This document shows positions 35,568 to 43,203 of a DNA stretch of 64,000 nt, piece by piece. The notes beneath the pieces are model-generated. The model did no database searches. It had not been told where the DNA came from and saw only the letters and a list, made by a program, of their open reading frames with translations. This DNA is from Myxococcales bacterium UBA1203 (GTDB lineage Bacteria; Myxococcota; Myxococcia; Myxococcales; UBA5297): NCBI GenBank assembly GCA_002309695.1, contig DBXV01000008.1, forward strand, positions 109,843 to 173,842. Direction: 5' to 3'. Position 1 is the stretch's first letter; each line of letters starts with the position of its first letter. The position numbers and the translations under genes are program-made.

Positions 35568-35999
35568 TTATATTCCTGCTACTGAGATCATGGCGGCCCC
35601 GCAATTTTTTAGTAAATGAATCAGCTTGAGATCATGGATAAAAATGAGATGTCTGTCGCAGAAGACAGGGTAGAGCTTGGATTCGTGAGGAATCGCAATC
35701 GTCAGATTTTTTTTACGAATGGATTTTTTTGAAATAATCATATAGTACAAATCCATTTTTAGCACGTAATCATCTTTTATCATATCAGCGCCGTCGGTAT
35801 CATCATCAAGAAAGTCCGCAAAATCATCGTCATCCATGGCATCTGCCTGTGCAGACCCCAAAACTGCATCGGGATTCTGATAAGCAAGACATAAGAAGTA
35901 TAAATTGCTGCTGTCGTGGCTCCAATGTTGTACAATTACGGCTTTATCGACAAATTTCTTAAGCGTTTCCTTCTCTCCCGATACTGTTGCTGGTCTCAT
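35568..35999 (-). CDS. Small acidic protein, island paralogue family (member A)
   Basis: A 143-residue protein. The start at 35999 follows AAAGGAG. It has a central acidic insert (DDDDFADFLDDDTDGAD) and a C-terminal block IAIPHESKLYPVFCDRHLIF followed by LKLIHLLKNCGAAMI. The same blocks occur in the genes at 38682-39113 and 39203-39649, so the three are paralogues. I do not recognise the family. There is no signal peptide or membrane helix, so it is probably cytoplasmic. It is the last gene of the array. Confidence 0.75.
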   Translation of the reverse strand: MRPATVSGEKETLKKFVDKAVIVQHWSHDSSNLYFLCLAYQNPDAVLGSAQADAMDDDDFADFLDDDTDGADMIKDDYVLKMDLYYMIISKKSIRKKNLTIAIPHESKLYPVFCDRHLIFIHDLKLIHLLKNCGAAMISVAGI

Positions 36000-36102
36000 T
36001 TGCTGATACTCCTTTCTCTTGAAACGGGATAATACGGACATAAATTCATTCCCACGTAATCAACTTTTGCATGGTATTGAATCAGCATCGAAGCGATATT
36101 GA

Positions 36103-36576
36103 TTATTTTATCTGATGGAGGATTTGAGGCGTTATGAAGCCAGGGAGATTATTTCTATAGATAATCAGCATTCTGCGAAGAAAAATTGTATTTATATATG
36201 CTCCATAAATAAAGTCATCTGTTATATACGCAGGGGGGATCTTCGTGACCTTGTTATTTTTATAATCCACTTCATAAAAATTTAGCGTTATACGTTCCTT
36301 GCGGGAGACTTTTTCGACATACTCCACATCAAGCAAAATTTTCTTTGGCTCGTTGTTGTACTGCATTTCTCCTTCGCGATAGATATTAATATTATAATAT
36401 ATATCCCGCTCATAATTTGTCATCACTTTTATATCGTATTCAAACTGAAGCTTCATAATCAAATCACCAAGATAGACGTCCTCGTAAATTTCTACATAAT
36501 TCTCTTTTGTAATAATTTTATAACTCCACCCGGTTTTTGCCAAGTATTTCGCTATAAAATCCAGTATTTTAGTCAT
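36103..36576 (-). CDS. Small island protein of unknown function
   Basis: A 157-residue protein rich in Lys, Ile, Tyr and Asn, matching the AT-rich codons. The start at 36576 is chosen because GAAAGGA precedes it; the frame is open further upstream but that stretch is the terminator hairpin. The C-terminal segment (INTIFLRRMLIIYRNNLPGF) weakly recalls the last helix-strand of the paralogue family members, so it may be a distant relative. No known domain and no export signal are seen. Confidence 0.7.
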   Translation of the reverse strand: MTKILDFIAKYLAKTGWSYKIITKENYVEIYEDVYLGDLIMKLQFEYDIKVMTNYERDIYYNINIYREGEMQYNNEPKKILLDVEYVEKVSRKERITLNFYEVDYKNNKVTKIPPAYITDDFIYGAYINTIFLRRMLIIYRNNLPGFITPQILHQIK

Positions 36577-36593
36577 TGATACAGTCCTTTCTT

Positions 36594-36633
36594 CAAAAAA
36601 AGCCGCCTGTCTGCTGTTTCGGCAGGCAGGCGG
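36594..36633 (-). terminator. Intrinsic terminator inside the island
   Basis: On the minus strand CCGCCTG(C)CTGC pairs with GCAG(A)CAGGCGG and is followed by seven T. It lies between the DUF4357-like gene and the next start, and the ribosome site of the next gene follows at once. Confidence 0.85.
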
Positions 36634-36668
36634 TGAAAAGAAAAACAATAATCTTATATTTCAACTTT

Positions 36669-37157
36669 TTATTCTTCCGATGTCTCCTCTCCTTCGTCAT
36701 CCTCTGATTCATCAGATGCGAGAGACGCCTGGAGTGCTTCGAGCTTCTTTTTTATTTGCTCGAGGGAATGGATTCCGCGAAGCGGATGGTCGTCATCTTT
36801 AAATTGCTCATCGAGTGGCCTCAAAGAAATAATACCAGTGTCGTTGCTCCCAGTGGAAAGCTCGCTGATTGGCGTTCCGTCTTCGGTCTGCCAGATATTT
36901 TTCCCATTGACAGGTGCTCCGCCACAAACGAATCGGGCAGCTTTTGTGGCTGACGGAAAACGAAGTTTTTGCGTAAGAATATAATTTTTATCTAATTTAT
37001 TTATAAACGCCTCGTCGATGTCGGCTGCAAATCTTATATTCTCACAAATTTTACTGTCTTTCAAAACGATCAGGGAACCATTATGCGAGTAGTACCCTTC
37101 TGCCGATGCCCTGTTTCCTGTTTGCGACGAATACGATAGATACACTCTTATCGCCAT
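36669..37157 (-). CDS. DUF4357-domain protein
   Basis: A 162-residue protein. Residues 17-110 match the DUF4357 pattern: an opening GYYSHNGSLIVLKDSKIC (compare the family's F-V-V-L-K-G-S-K), then FPSATKAARFVCGGAPVNG and IWQTEDGTPI. DUF4357 is often found at the C-terminus of restriction-modification and GIY-YIG related proteins; here it is almost the whole protein. The C-terminal 30 residues are strongly acidic (SDESEDDEGEETSEE). The start follows AAAGGAAG. The function is unknown; a nucleic-acid-related role would be inference from family context only. Confidence 0.75.
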   Translation of the reverse strand: MAIRVYLSYSSQTGNRASAEGYYSHNGSLIVLKDSKICENIRFAADIDEAFINKLDKNYILTQKLRFPSATKAARFVCGGAPVNGKNIWQTEDGTPISELSTGSNDTGIISLRPLDEQFKDDDHPLRGIHSLEQIKKKLEALQASLASDESEDDEGEETSEE

Positions 37158-37574
37158 TTTTGATCTTCCTTTCTTGTTACATGGTTTTGTTTTCTAACAG
37201 CTAGCCTATAATACTGTTTTTGCTTTTTGTGTTTGACCTCCTTGTTCAGTGTAGGAACAGTAGTGAAAAACAGTACTTTTTCGAATGCTGTCGCGATGAA
37301 GTGTGCTCCTGCCTATAAAAGGGGGCTTTGGGACGATTTTTTTCATTTTTTTTGCTTTTTCAGACAACTTTTGGAAGATAAAGTAAGTATATAAGGGGGT
37401 CAGAGATTACGTTTGCATAGCAGGTTTGTGTATGGTTCAGTGCTTAAAAAAGGTCATTAGGTAAGGCGATAAATGATGTTCAGTGCTTCAGGTAATGTAA
37501 TGAAGTTCAAAATCCGTCTGCCCGGGCTCCCCTCCGGGCAGACGGCTGCATACTGCCAATTCTACAAATAAAAC
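37158..37574. other. 417-base gap within the island
   Basis: AT-rich. On the minus strand it contains AAGGAGGTCAAAC without a start codon and, 18 bases on, TATTATAGG, which could be a -10 box for the DUF4357-like gene. It also holds the hairpin at 37514-37545. No credible gene is seen; the orphan ribosome site hints at a decayed gene. Confidence 0.5.
37514..37545 (-). terminator. GC-rich hairpin after the YbjN-like gene, copy 1 of a repeat
   Basis: CCGTCTGCCCG / CGGGCAGACGG stem in an AT-rich setting; minus-strand ATTTTG follows. Together with its flank TATGCAGCCGTC it is repeated at 39139-39174. Confidence 0.65.
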
Positions 37575-38051
37575 TCAGTCATCTGTATTTGAATCATCTT
37601 CATCGATGTTTTCAGCGGTAGATTGACCAAGCATAACTTTGAAAAGATTGTCACCATAATCGCGAATCATTTGCACAGGAATGAAGATCACATTTTCAAT
37701 GATATTCTGGATGGGACTGCTTTCGTCCAGGCCTTCCAGGTCGGCAAACACTCGGAATTGGACTTCGCCATCGGCGGGATCGAGTTCAAAATTTCCAGAA
37801 CGAAACTGCCAGTTTAATTTGTTTATATATTTGATGACTTCCACCCGATTTTCGTCATCCGCTTTAACAGGACACGTCGCCAGACTCACAATGCCGTCAT
37901 CCCTGATTCGCAGCTTTTCCTGAATAACATTGAATTTGCCGCGATTAGAGAATTGGAGAATGAAGACGTTTCGGGAAGCGTCGTGGAAAAATTTCAACCC
38001 ATTTTGTTCCATATAGGCTTTGACGGCGGTCATAATGATTGCTGCGTTCAT
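37575..38051 (-). CDS. YbjN-domain protein
   Basis: A 158-residue protein with the YbjN layout: an N-terminal helix (MTAVKAYMEQNGLKF), strands, then EVIKYINKLNWQFRSGNFEL followed by DPADGEVQFR, the most conserved part of the family. YbjN proteins have a type III secretion chaperone-like fold, and some act in stress or sensory signalling. The C-terminus is acidic (ENIDEDDSNTDD). The start has GAGGAG. The best recognised member of the island; its fold may guide what the neighbours are. Confidence 0.82.
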   Translation of the reverse strand: MNAAIIMTAVKAYMEQNGLKFFHDASRNVFILQFSNRGKFNVIQEKLRIRDDGIVSLATCPVKADDENRVEVIKYINKLNWQFRSGNFELDPADGEVQFRVFADLEGLDESSPIQNIIENVIFIPVQMIRDYGDNLFKVMLGQSTAENIDEDDSNTDD

Positions 38052-38187
38052 TTTGTCTCCTCAAGCTGCAAAAAATTGAAGTTTTGTCCTTCGGGAAACC
38101 TCTTGTCTTAATATACTATATACTCAAAAAGTATTTCTCGGCTGCACATCACCTCCTTTGATAAGCCCTTCATAATTCCCCTCATCC

Positions 38188-38544
38188 TCACATATCCATA
38201 TCCAGGAATGTTTTTATTGAATAATTATTGTAGAAAGTATCTAATACATCACGAAATTTTATTTTTCGGTCAGACAGCTTGTTGCTGTTAATATATGAAC
38301 ATAATCTATAAATGATATTTTCAAAGCTAAAGATTCTGCTAATAAAAGCTCTCTCTTTTTGGCTATAGCTCATCTCTCTTGAAAATTTATCTTTTTCTAT
38401 TGCCATCATTTTGGTGAACTGAAAGATGGCGTAATCATAATCATAGATGTCTTTGTTATGTTTATACCCGTCTGTAATAAGTTTGAGACAGAGTTCCTTA
38501 AAAGCATATTCCGAATCGCTCAAAAACTCTTCCAGCCGTGTCAT
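38188..38544 (-). CDS. Small helical island protein of unknown function
   Basis: A 118-residue protein, predicted all helical, rich in Lys, Phe, Ile and Tyr. The start at 38544 follows AAGGAGA and is preferred to the longer frame from 38589. It has no signal peptide and no similarity to the other island genes that I can see. A perfect-looking ribosome site with a 13-codon mini-frame (minus, about 38105-38155) lies just downstream. Confidence 0.68.
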   Translation of the reverse strand: MTRLEEFLSDSEYAFKELCLKLITDGYKHNKDIYDYDYAIFQFTKMMAIEKDKFSREMSYSQKERAFISRIFSFENIIYRLCSYINSNKLSDRKIKFRDVLDTFYNNYSIKTFLDMDM

Positions 38545-38681
38545 TTTTTCTCTCCTTTTTACATGTTGGATAGGCGTTTTTACTGCCAAAGGGATGAAAA
38601 TCCTTATAATACGGCCATCTGCACCTCCTCCCCCCGGATAAAATCACAGCTGCGCTGCTGGCGGCTGAATTTCGGCCGGAC

Positions 38682-39113
38682 TTAAATTCCCTGCACCGTG
38701 ATTGTTTTCGCGCCGAATCGAATAAGCTGGTTAATCAGCGATGGATCTGCCATCAGAATCATGTGCCGCCTGAAAATACAAAGGAACAACCGTGAATCGT
38801 GTGGAACAGCGATACGAATTCCCTCTTCGTCAACGGCCTTTTGGGGAAACGAAAAATGATACAGGTCTAATTTCATCACCTCGTCCGAAGCAGATTCAGC
38901 CGCAGGCGGTTCATCATCAATAATGGCATCAATTTCTTCATCAGTTTTCTTTTTGCTGGATACCAGAAGGTCGTCAGGATTCTTGTACGCCCAACACAAG
39001 AAATGGAAATGATTGTTTTTGAGAACCCAGTTATCTACAATAATAACTGTATCAATAAGCTCTCTGAAAGTGGAACGAGCGTTCACCTCTGAGGCAGAAG
39101 TCATATTCGACAT
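38682..39113 (-). CDS. Small acidic protein, island paralogue family (member B)
   Basis: A 143-residue protein, the same length as member A. The start at 39113 is set by AAGGAGG. Shared blocks are HFHFLCWAYKNPDDLL (A has LYFLCLAYQNPDAVL), IAVPHDSRLFLCIFRRHMIL and PSLINQLIRFGAKTI. Between them lies an acidic, variable insert. The strong conservation of the C-terminal block against a variable middle suggests one folded domain with a disordered loop. It is probably cytoplasmic; the family is unknown. Confidence 0.75.
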   Translation of the reverse strand: MSNMTSASEVNARSTFRELIDTVIIVDNWVLKNNHFHFLCWAYKNPDDLLVSSKKKTDEEIDAIIDDEPPAAESASDEVMKLDLYHFSFPQKAVDEEGIRIAVPHDSRLFLCIFRRHMILMADPSLINQLIRFGAKTITVQGI

Positions 39114-39138
39114 TGATCCCTCCTTAGTTCTCTCCTTA

Positions 39139-39174
39139 CGTCGTCTGCCCAAGTTCCCCGTCGGGCAGACGACG
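39139..39174 (-). terminator. GC-rich hairpin after island member C, copy 2 of a repeat
   Basis: CGTCGTCTGCCC / GGGCAGACGACG stem. Its flank TATGCAGCCGTC also flanks the hairpin at 37514-37545. The T-run is missing, so it may not terminate well. Confidence 0.5.
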
Positions 39175-39202
39175 GCTGCATAATAATCATTTAATCAAAA
39201 TT

Positions 39203-39649
39203 TTATCGTCTGAATTTATTATAAATCTTCTGTGCAATACTCAGGAGTTTCTCATGTTTTTTAGTTTTTTTGCTTTGTTCATTTTTATTATCATCAAAAT
39301 GATTATCAAAAACTTCTGTGTGAATCGTCGCGCCTGCCTTCCTGAAACAGCGAATCAGCTCGGGATCTGCAATCAATAATAATTTATTTCTGAACACGGC
39401 GCGGTACAAAGCTGATTTTGCATCTTTTCCGTAAATAAACATCTCCTTTTCCATGCTGTCTTTAGGAAGTACCAGCCATACATTATTTTTGAATTCATCT
39501 GTTCCGTCTATTCTGTTTTCTATAAGTTTATCAGCCATAAAGTCTTCTGTAAAAGAAGATATATAGATATTACTTTTATCCATAGCCCAAAAAGATGTGT
39601 AAATAATTGCTTCGACTTGTTTCTTTAATTCATGAATATCTGTATTCAT
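39203..39649 (-). CDS. Small protein, island paralogue family (member C), first gene of the array
   Basis: A 148-residue protein. The start at 39649 follows AAAGGAG; the frame is open a little further upstream. The C-terminal block KSALYRAVFRNKLLLIADPE and LIRCFRKAGATI aligns with members A and B; the opening AIIYTSFWAMDKSNIYIS aligns with their VIVQHW and IIVDNW strands. It differs by a Lys-rich C-terminal extension of about 35 residues. The gene lies directly downstream of the predicted promoter at 39787-39815. Confidence 0.73.
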   Translation of the reverse strand: MNTDIHELKKQVEAIIYTSFWAMDKSNIYISSFTEDFMADKLIENRIDGTDEFKNNVWLVLPKDSMEKEMFIYGKDAKSALYRAVFRNKLLLIADPELIRCFRKAGATIHTEVFDNHFDDNKNEQSKKTKKHEKLLSIAQKIYNKFRR

Positions 39650-40180
39650 TTTTCTCCTTTCGTAAATCATCTGTAAAAGATGATGATGGTGACGACAGCG
39701 ATACTGCTGCTGCTCCGTCCTGCTTCCCCTCAGTCCCCTCTTCCCCTCAAGTTGTTTCTGAAAGTGCTCTCCGAAACAACGCGGCCACCCTAAACGCGGC
39801 TGCCATAGGTGTCAAGAGCTTTTTTCCGCTGCCCTGATTTTTTATTTTTTAGCAGTATAATGGCCTTTCAGGTTCCAACCACAAAACATGCATTAAATCG
39901 CACTTATATGCTTTTCGCCCGATTTAATTCTGCGAATGAAATACTGGATAAGCCTCGCATACTTTGCTGAGTTTTATGCACAACTATGGAGGTGGACTGC
40001 CGCCCGGCCCCGGAGAGCGCGTCGGCAAGGGCGCTTCGTCTGAACGCCCGCCGCATCGCCTCTCCCCATTCCCCCCTCCCTTCCCCCGCCTTCCCAAGCG
40101 CCGAGGTCCTGTGGCATAGGGCGCCGCTTTTACGGGACGGCTGCGGCCGATGTTGAACCTTGGACGGAGGAGAAGCGCAG
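39650..40180. other. 531-base gap between the island and the P-loop kinase gene
   Basis: The part 39660-39840 is GC-rich and carries the island promoter and leader; 39840-39970 is AT-rich and empty; 39990-40180 returns to host composition, with a -10-like CATAGG at 40115-40120 before the kinase gene. No convincing gene is seen. Confidence 0.55.
39787..39815 (-). promoter_or_regulatory. Predicted promoter of the island array
   Basis: On the minus strand TTGACA, an exact 17-base spacer and TAGGGT. It gives a leader of about 130 nt to the first island gene. Confidence 0.65.
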
Positions 40181-40762
40181 ATGATTATTCTTGTTGGCGG
40201 TGCGCCGGGCGTCGGGAAATCCATCGTTGCCTATCAGCTGGCCAGGGAGCTGGCGCTGCTGCGGCTGATTGACCTGGACATCCTCCGGGACGTGCTGCGG
40301 ATGCAGAGCCGCGAAAAGGACGATCCGATTCTTTTCCGCAACGCGCTGAACGCCTGGGAACTGCACGGCGACTTCTCGCCCAAAACCGTTCTCGACGGGT
40401 TTGACGCCCACATCCGGCCGCTGACGGGCATCGCCTTCAGGCTGGTGGACAGCTACCTGAGCACGGGCAAGAGCGCGATTTTCCACGGCGCGGCCCTGGT
40501 GCCCGGTCAGATGGCCCGCTACCACCAGCGGGGCGTCCTCTCTGTCGTGCTGGCGGCCCGCAGTGAGGCGGCCTACCGGAACAGATTCATCGACAAGCAC
40601 CGGATGCGCACCGGCCGGGACCCCGCGGAGGTTCGCATCAAGGCCGGATGGATTCTTCACCAGAACATTGTGGCCGAAGCTGAGGCCTGCGGGCTTCAGG
40701 TCGTTGACGCGGAGTCGCCGGCGGACGCTGTGAACGCCCTCATGCGCCGCATCAGCTCCTGA
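40181..40762 (+). CDS. P-loop kinase, 2-phosphoglycerate kinase-like
   Basis: A 193-residue P-loop NTPase. Walker A is GGAPGVGKS at 6-14. Later stretches GKSAIFHGAALVPG, RNRFIDKHRMR and KAGWILHQNIVAEA follow the plan of 2-phosphoglycerate kinase-like proteins, which phosphorylate small metabolites. The start at 40181 follows GGAGGAG. It is a single-gene unit with a strong terminator that overlaps the end of the convergent gene. The substrate is uncertain; a zeta-toxin-like or other small-molecule kinase is possible. Confidence 0.72.
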   Translation: MIILVGGAPGVGKSIVAYQLARELALLRLIDLDILRDVLRMQSREKDDPILFRNALNAWELHGDFSPKTVLDGFDAHIRPLTGIAFRLVDSYLSTGKSAIFHGAALVPGQMARYHQRGVLSVVLAARSEAAYRNRFIDKHRMRTGRDPAEVRIKAGWILHQNIVAEAEACGLQVVDAESPADAVNALMRRISS

Positions 40763-40840
40763 CCCGTCGGCCGCCAAATTTCAGTGAGAGTTCATCCGGA
40801 GACCGCACCTGCCCCCCGATGCGTTCTCCGCATTTCCCCG

Positions 40841-40876
40841 GGCGCCTGAATCCGAGCGGTCAGGCGCCTTTTTTTT
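40841..40876 (+). terminator. Intrinsic terminator after the P-loop kinase gene
   Basis: Perfect GGCGCCTGA / TCAGGCGCC stem followed by eight T. It overlaps the 3' end of the convergent MYXO-CTERM-like gene. Confidence 0.9.
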
Positions 40877-41891
40877 GCCCCCGGCGGCGCAGCAGTCCCG
40901 GCGGCACGAGGCCCATGAGCAGCGCCAGCGCGCCCGGATTCATTCCGCCGCCCGCGCTGCCGCACCCTCCGCCGGACGACTCCTCCGCTTTTGGTTCTGT
41001 CGAGAGGGCGCTTTCGTCGAGACAGGTGAGTTCGCTGTCCTCGGTGATGAACGTCGCGATGTTGGCGTCGAGGACGCACCTCGGGCTCGTCACCGGCAGT
41101 TTGAAGACGTCGGATTCCAGCGTGTAGTCGCGCAGATATTTGCCCTCCGGCGAATAGAGCCTGCCCTTGATGGTCAGCTTCACGTCCATCTTCCCGGCGC
41201 TCTGAGGCGTGATGGTCGAGATGGTGTAGCTGTTCCGCCGGTAGTCGCTGGTTTTGAAGCTGACGCCCAGCCCGCTGAACTTGAGGAATTTGCGGACATT
41301 GTCGCCGGCGATGCCCCAGGTGGGCGTCGGGGAGGCGTCGTAAATCGTCAGCTCATCAGACTGCCCGGCGACCAGTCCGCCGTAGAAGTAGCCGCCGCTG
41401 AGCACGCGGGCGGCCTCGATGACGGGAGGGATTTCCAGCTCGTTGGAGACGGCTTCTGTCGTTTCGCCCGCTTCCGCGCATTCCCCGCCGTCGCCCTGCG
41501 AGCCGCAGCACGTGCCTTTTGCCTGTACGCGATAGACGGCCCCCGGCTTCAGCCGGAGTTTCAGGCGCTGCCGCAGGTCTGAGCCCTGTGCCGTGACAGC
41601 TCCGCCGCTTTCAGCCTCGGTTCCGTCCTCAGCCAATGCCGCGATGAGGCCCTCTGCCGGTTCAGCCGCATATTCCAGCGAGGCGGCGGCCGTGCCCGAG
41701 GGACAGCTGACAGAGAGTTCCAGCTCGGTTTCGGCGTAGTGCAGCGGGCGGCCGTCGGCTTCCGTCTTTTCAAATTTGCCGTCCCAGGTGCCCAGCGAGG
41801 CGGAAACTTCGGCGGGCAGTTCTTCGGCGGCGGCTGAGAGGGGAAGGAGGAGCGCGGCGCAGGCCCCGGCGAGTAAGCGGAAAGTTGTCAT
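40860..41891 (-). CDS. Exported protein with MYXO-CTERM-like sorting tail
   Basis: A 343-residue protein with a signal peptide (1-22), a beta-rich extracellular domain with Cys residues, and a C-terminal tripartite tail: SSGGGCGS (Cys310), a hydrophobic helix (about 320-334) and an RRR cluster. This is the look of MYXO-CTERM signals, by which Myxococcota proteins are cut near the Cys and put on the cell surface. The tail is the strongest single taxonomic marker in the window. It overlaps the upstream TPR lipoprotein gene by 4 bases, so the two are probably coupled. The function of the main domain is unknown. Confidence 0.78.
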   Translation of the reverse strand: MTTFRLLAGACAALLLPLSAAAEELPAEVSASLGTWDGKFEKTEADGRPLHYAETELELSVSCPSGTAAASLEYAAEPAEGLIAALAEDGTEAESGGAVTAQGSDLRQRLKLRLKPGAVYRVQAKGTCCGSQGDGGECAEAGETTEAVSNELEIPPVIEAARVLSGGYFYGGLVAGQSDELTIYDASPTPTWGIAGDNVRKFLKFSGLGVSFKTSDYRRNSYTISTITPQSAGKMDVKLTIKGRLYSPEGKYLRDYTLESDVFKLPVTSPRCVLDANIATFITEDSELTCLDESALSTEPKAEESSGGGCGSAGGGMNPGALALLMGLVPPGLLRRRGQKKGA

Positions 41892-43198
41892 ATCTGGACC
41901 TCGGTTGCTGGTGCCGCCGATGCCGCGGGAAGCGGTTCGGCGCGGGAATCATCAGTGGGGTTCGCCTCAGATTCAGAGGAAGCGGGCGCGTCTGTTTTGT
42001 CAGGCTTTTCAGGAAGATCGCGGCCGCCGCTGTCCGGAGCAGCATCCCCGTCGTCAGACGTGAGAATCGTCCGCAGCCGCTCCAGCCCGGCTCTGGCCTT
42101 GTCAACAAAAGGCGACGTGGTCCCGGTGCGCTCCGCTGCGGCCAGCGTCTGCTCATAGATGGGGAGCGCCTTGGTCACGAGGATGCGGATGCGGGCCAGA
42201 AGCTCCTGCCGATAGACGGCGGCCTCTTCCTCGCTGAGTCCCTCGGGCGGTTTCGCGGCCAGCATGTCGTCGTAGAGCCGCTCGTAGAGCGCGCCGACGC
42301 GGTAGCCCGCCGACGTGGACCAGTGGGGGTGATTCATGCGGATGGCCGTCAGATAGTGCTCCTGAGCATCCAGCAGCAGGCGGCACTTCCTTTCGAGAGC
42401 ATTGGCCAGAGCAGCTTCATCCTGCGAGGCGTCCAGCGACACGTCCTCGAAGCGGATTCGCCCGATTTCGCCCAGAAAGAACTGCGCCTGCGCCGGCAGA
42501 TAGAGGTCGAAGTCCTCTTCGTTTTTGTGGGCGCGCCAGAAATTGAGCGCCCGCTGAAACCCGTGTTCCGCCTCATCCAGACGCCCAAGCTCCACGAGGC
42601 AGACGGCGTGCTGCACAGCCGCCATCAGAATTTCATCCCGCTCCAGGTCCCGGCGCTCGGTGATGGTCCGCAGAAGCCTCTCGGCCCGCTCGTAATCCTC
42701 AAGATGGTAGAGCGCCGCGGCCAGATGAAAGGCGGCCTGAAGCGCGGTTCCCTGGCCCGAGGCGGCGTTGGCCACAGCCGCGAATCGATTGCCCGCGTCT
42801 TCGTGGCGGCTCAGACGCTCCAGAGCCAGTCCCGCCTGAAAGGACGCGTTCGGCGCCTCGGGCAGGTCCGGCCAGACATCCGCGAGACGCCCCCACGCCT
42901 TGGCCGACTTTTCAAAATCGCCCGCCGCGAAAGCCGCCTTGCCCATGGCCGCCAGCTCATCGGGGTTCAGCTCCGAGAGGGCGATTTCATCGTCGGGTCC
43001 CGGAAAGACCTCCACCGGGTCAAAGCGCATGCGCCCGTCGTCATTGGCTTCGTCGCCAGCTGCTTCTTCAGCCGAAAGAGCCGGCTTTTCGGGCGTCTGA
43101 CGGGCGGCACAGCCGGTCCCGCAAAGTGCGGCGATGGCCAGCGCGGCAGTGAGGCATTTCCCGGCCGCGTGAAGCCCCGTCTGGCGTCGAGGACGCAT
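41888..43198 (-). CDS. TPR lipoprotein
   Basis: A 436-residue protein with a signal peptide and Cys30 (GTGC; a loose lipobox). Helical repeats of TPR type run from about 75 to 400, for example AAFAAGDFEKSAKAWGRLAD. The C-terminus is an acidic, Ser/Ala/Glu-rich tail. The start at 43198 gives the best signal peptide; it lies 5 bases after the yjbQ stop. yjbQ, this gene and the MYXO-CTERM-like gene form a tight three-gene operon. It is probably a periplasmic scaffold. Confidence 0.78.
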   Translation of the reverse strand: MRPRRQTGLHAAGKCLTAALAIAALCGTGCAARQTPEKPALSAEEAAGDEANDDGRMRFDPVEVFPGPDDEIALSELNPDELAAMGKAAFAAGDFEKSAKAWGRLADVWPDLPEAPNASFQAGLALERLSRHEDAGNRFAAVANAASGQGTALQAAFHLAAALYHLEDYERAERLLRTITERRDLERDEILMAAVQHAVCLVELGRLDEAEHGFQRALNFWRAHKNEEDFDLYLPAQAQFFLGEIGRIRFEDVSLDASQDEAALANALERKCRLLLDAQEHYLTAIRMNHPHWSTSAGYRVGALYERLYDDMLAAKPPEGLSEEEAAVYRQELLARIRILVTKALPIYEQTLAAAERTGTTSPFVDKARAGLERLRTILTSDDGDAAPDSGGRDLPEKPDKTDAPASSESEANPTDDSRAEPLPAASAAPATEVQI

Positions 43199-43203
43199 GG
43201 CCG

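Larger units (their letters stand above)
35500..39850. other. AT-rich genomic island of seven small minus-strand genes
   Basis: Base composition drops visibly from the GC-rich surroundings between the glgA terminator and the P-loop kinase gene. All seven genes point the same way, encode 118-162 residues, and have near-perfect Shine-Dalgarno sequences. GC-rich hairpins separate several of them. No integrase, transposase, terminal repeat or tRNA lies at the borders. The first gene seems driven from a host-like GC-rich promoter at 39787-39815. Confidence 0.85.

Noticed and set aside
39607..39837. Small plus-strand open frame across the start of the island array
   Set aside because: It overlaps the island promoter and first gene in the opposite sense and has low-complexity Ser/Pro/Asp content.
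35500..39850. The island as an integron cassette array or CRISPR-type locus
   Set aside because: I saw no integrase, no attC core sites (RYYYAAC/GTTRRRY) at the gene junctions and no short regularly spaced repeats.
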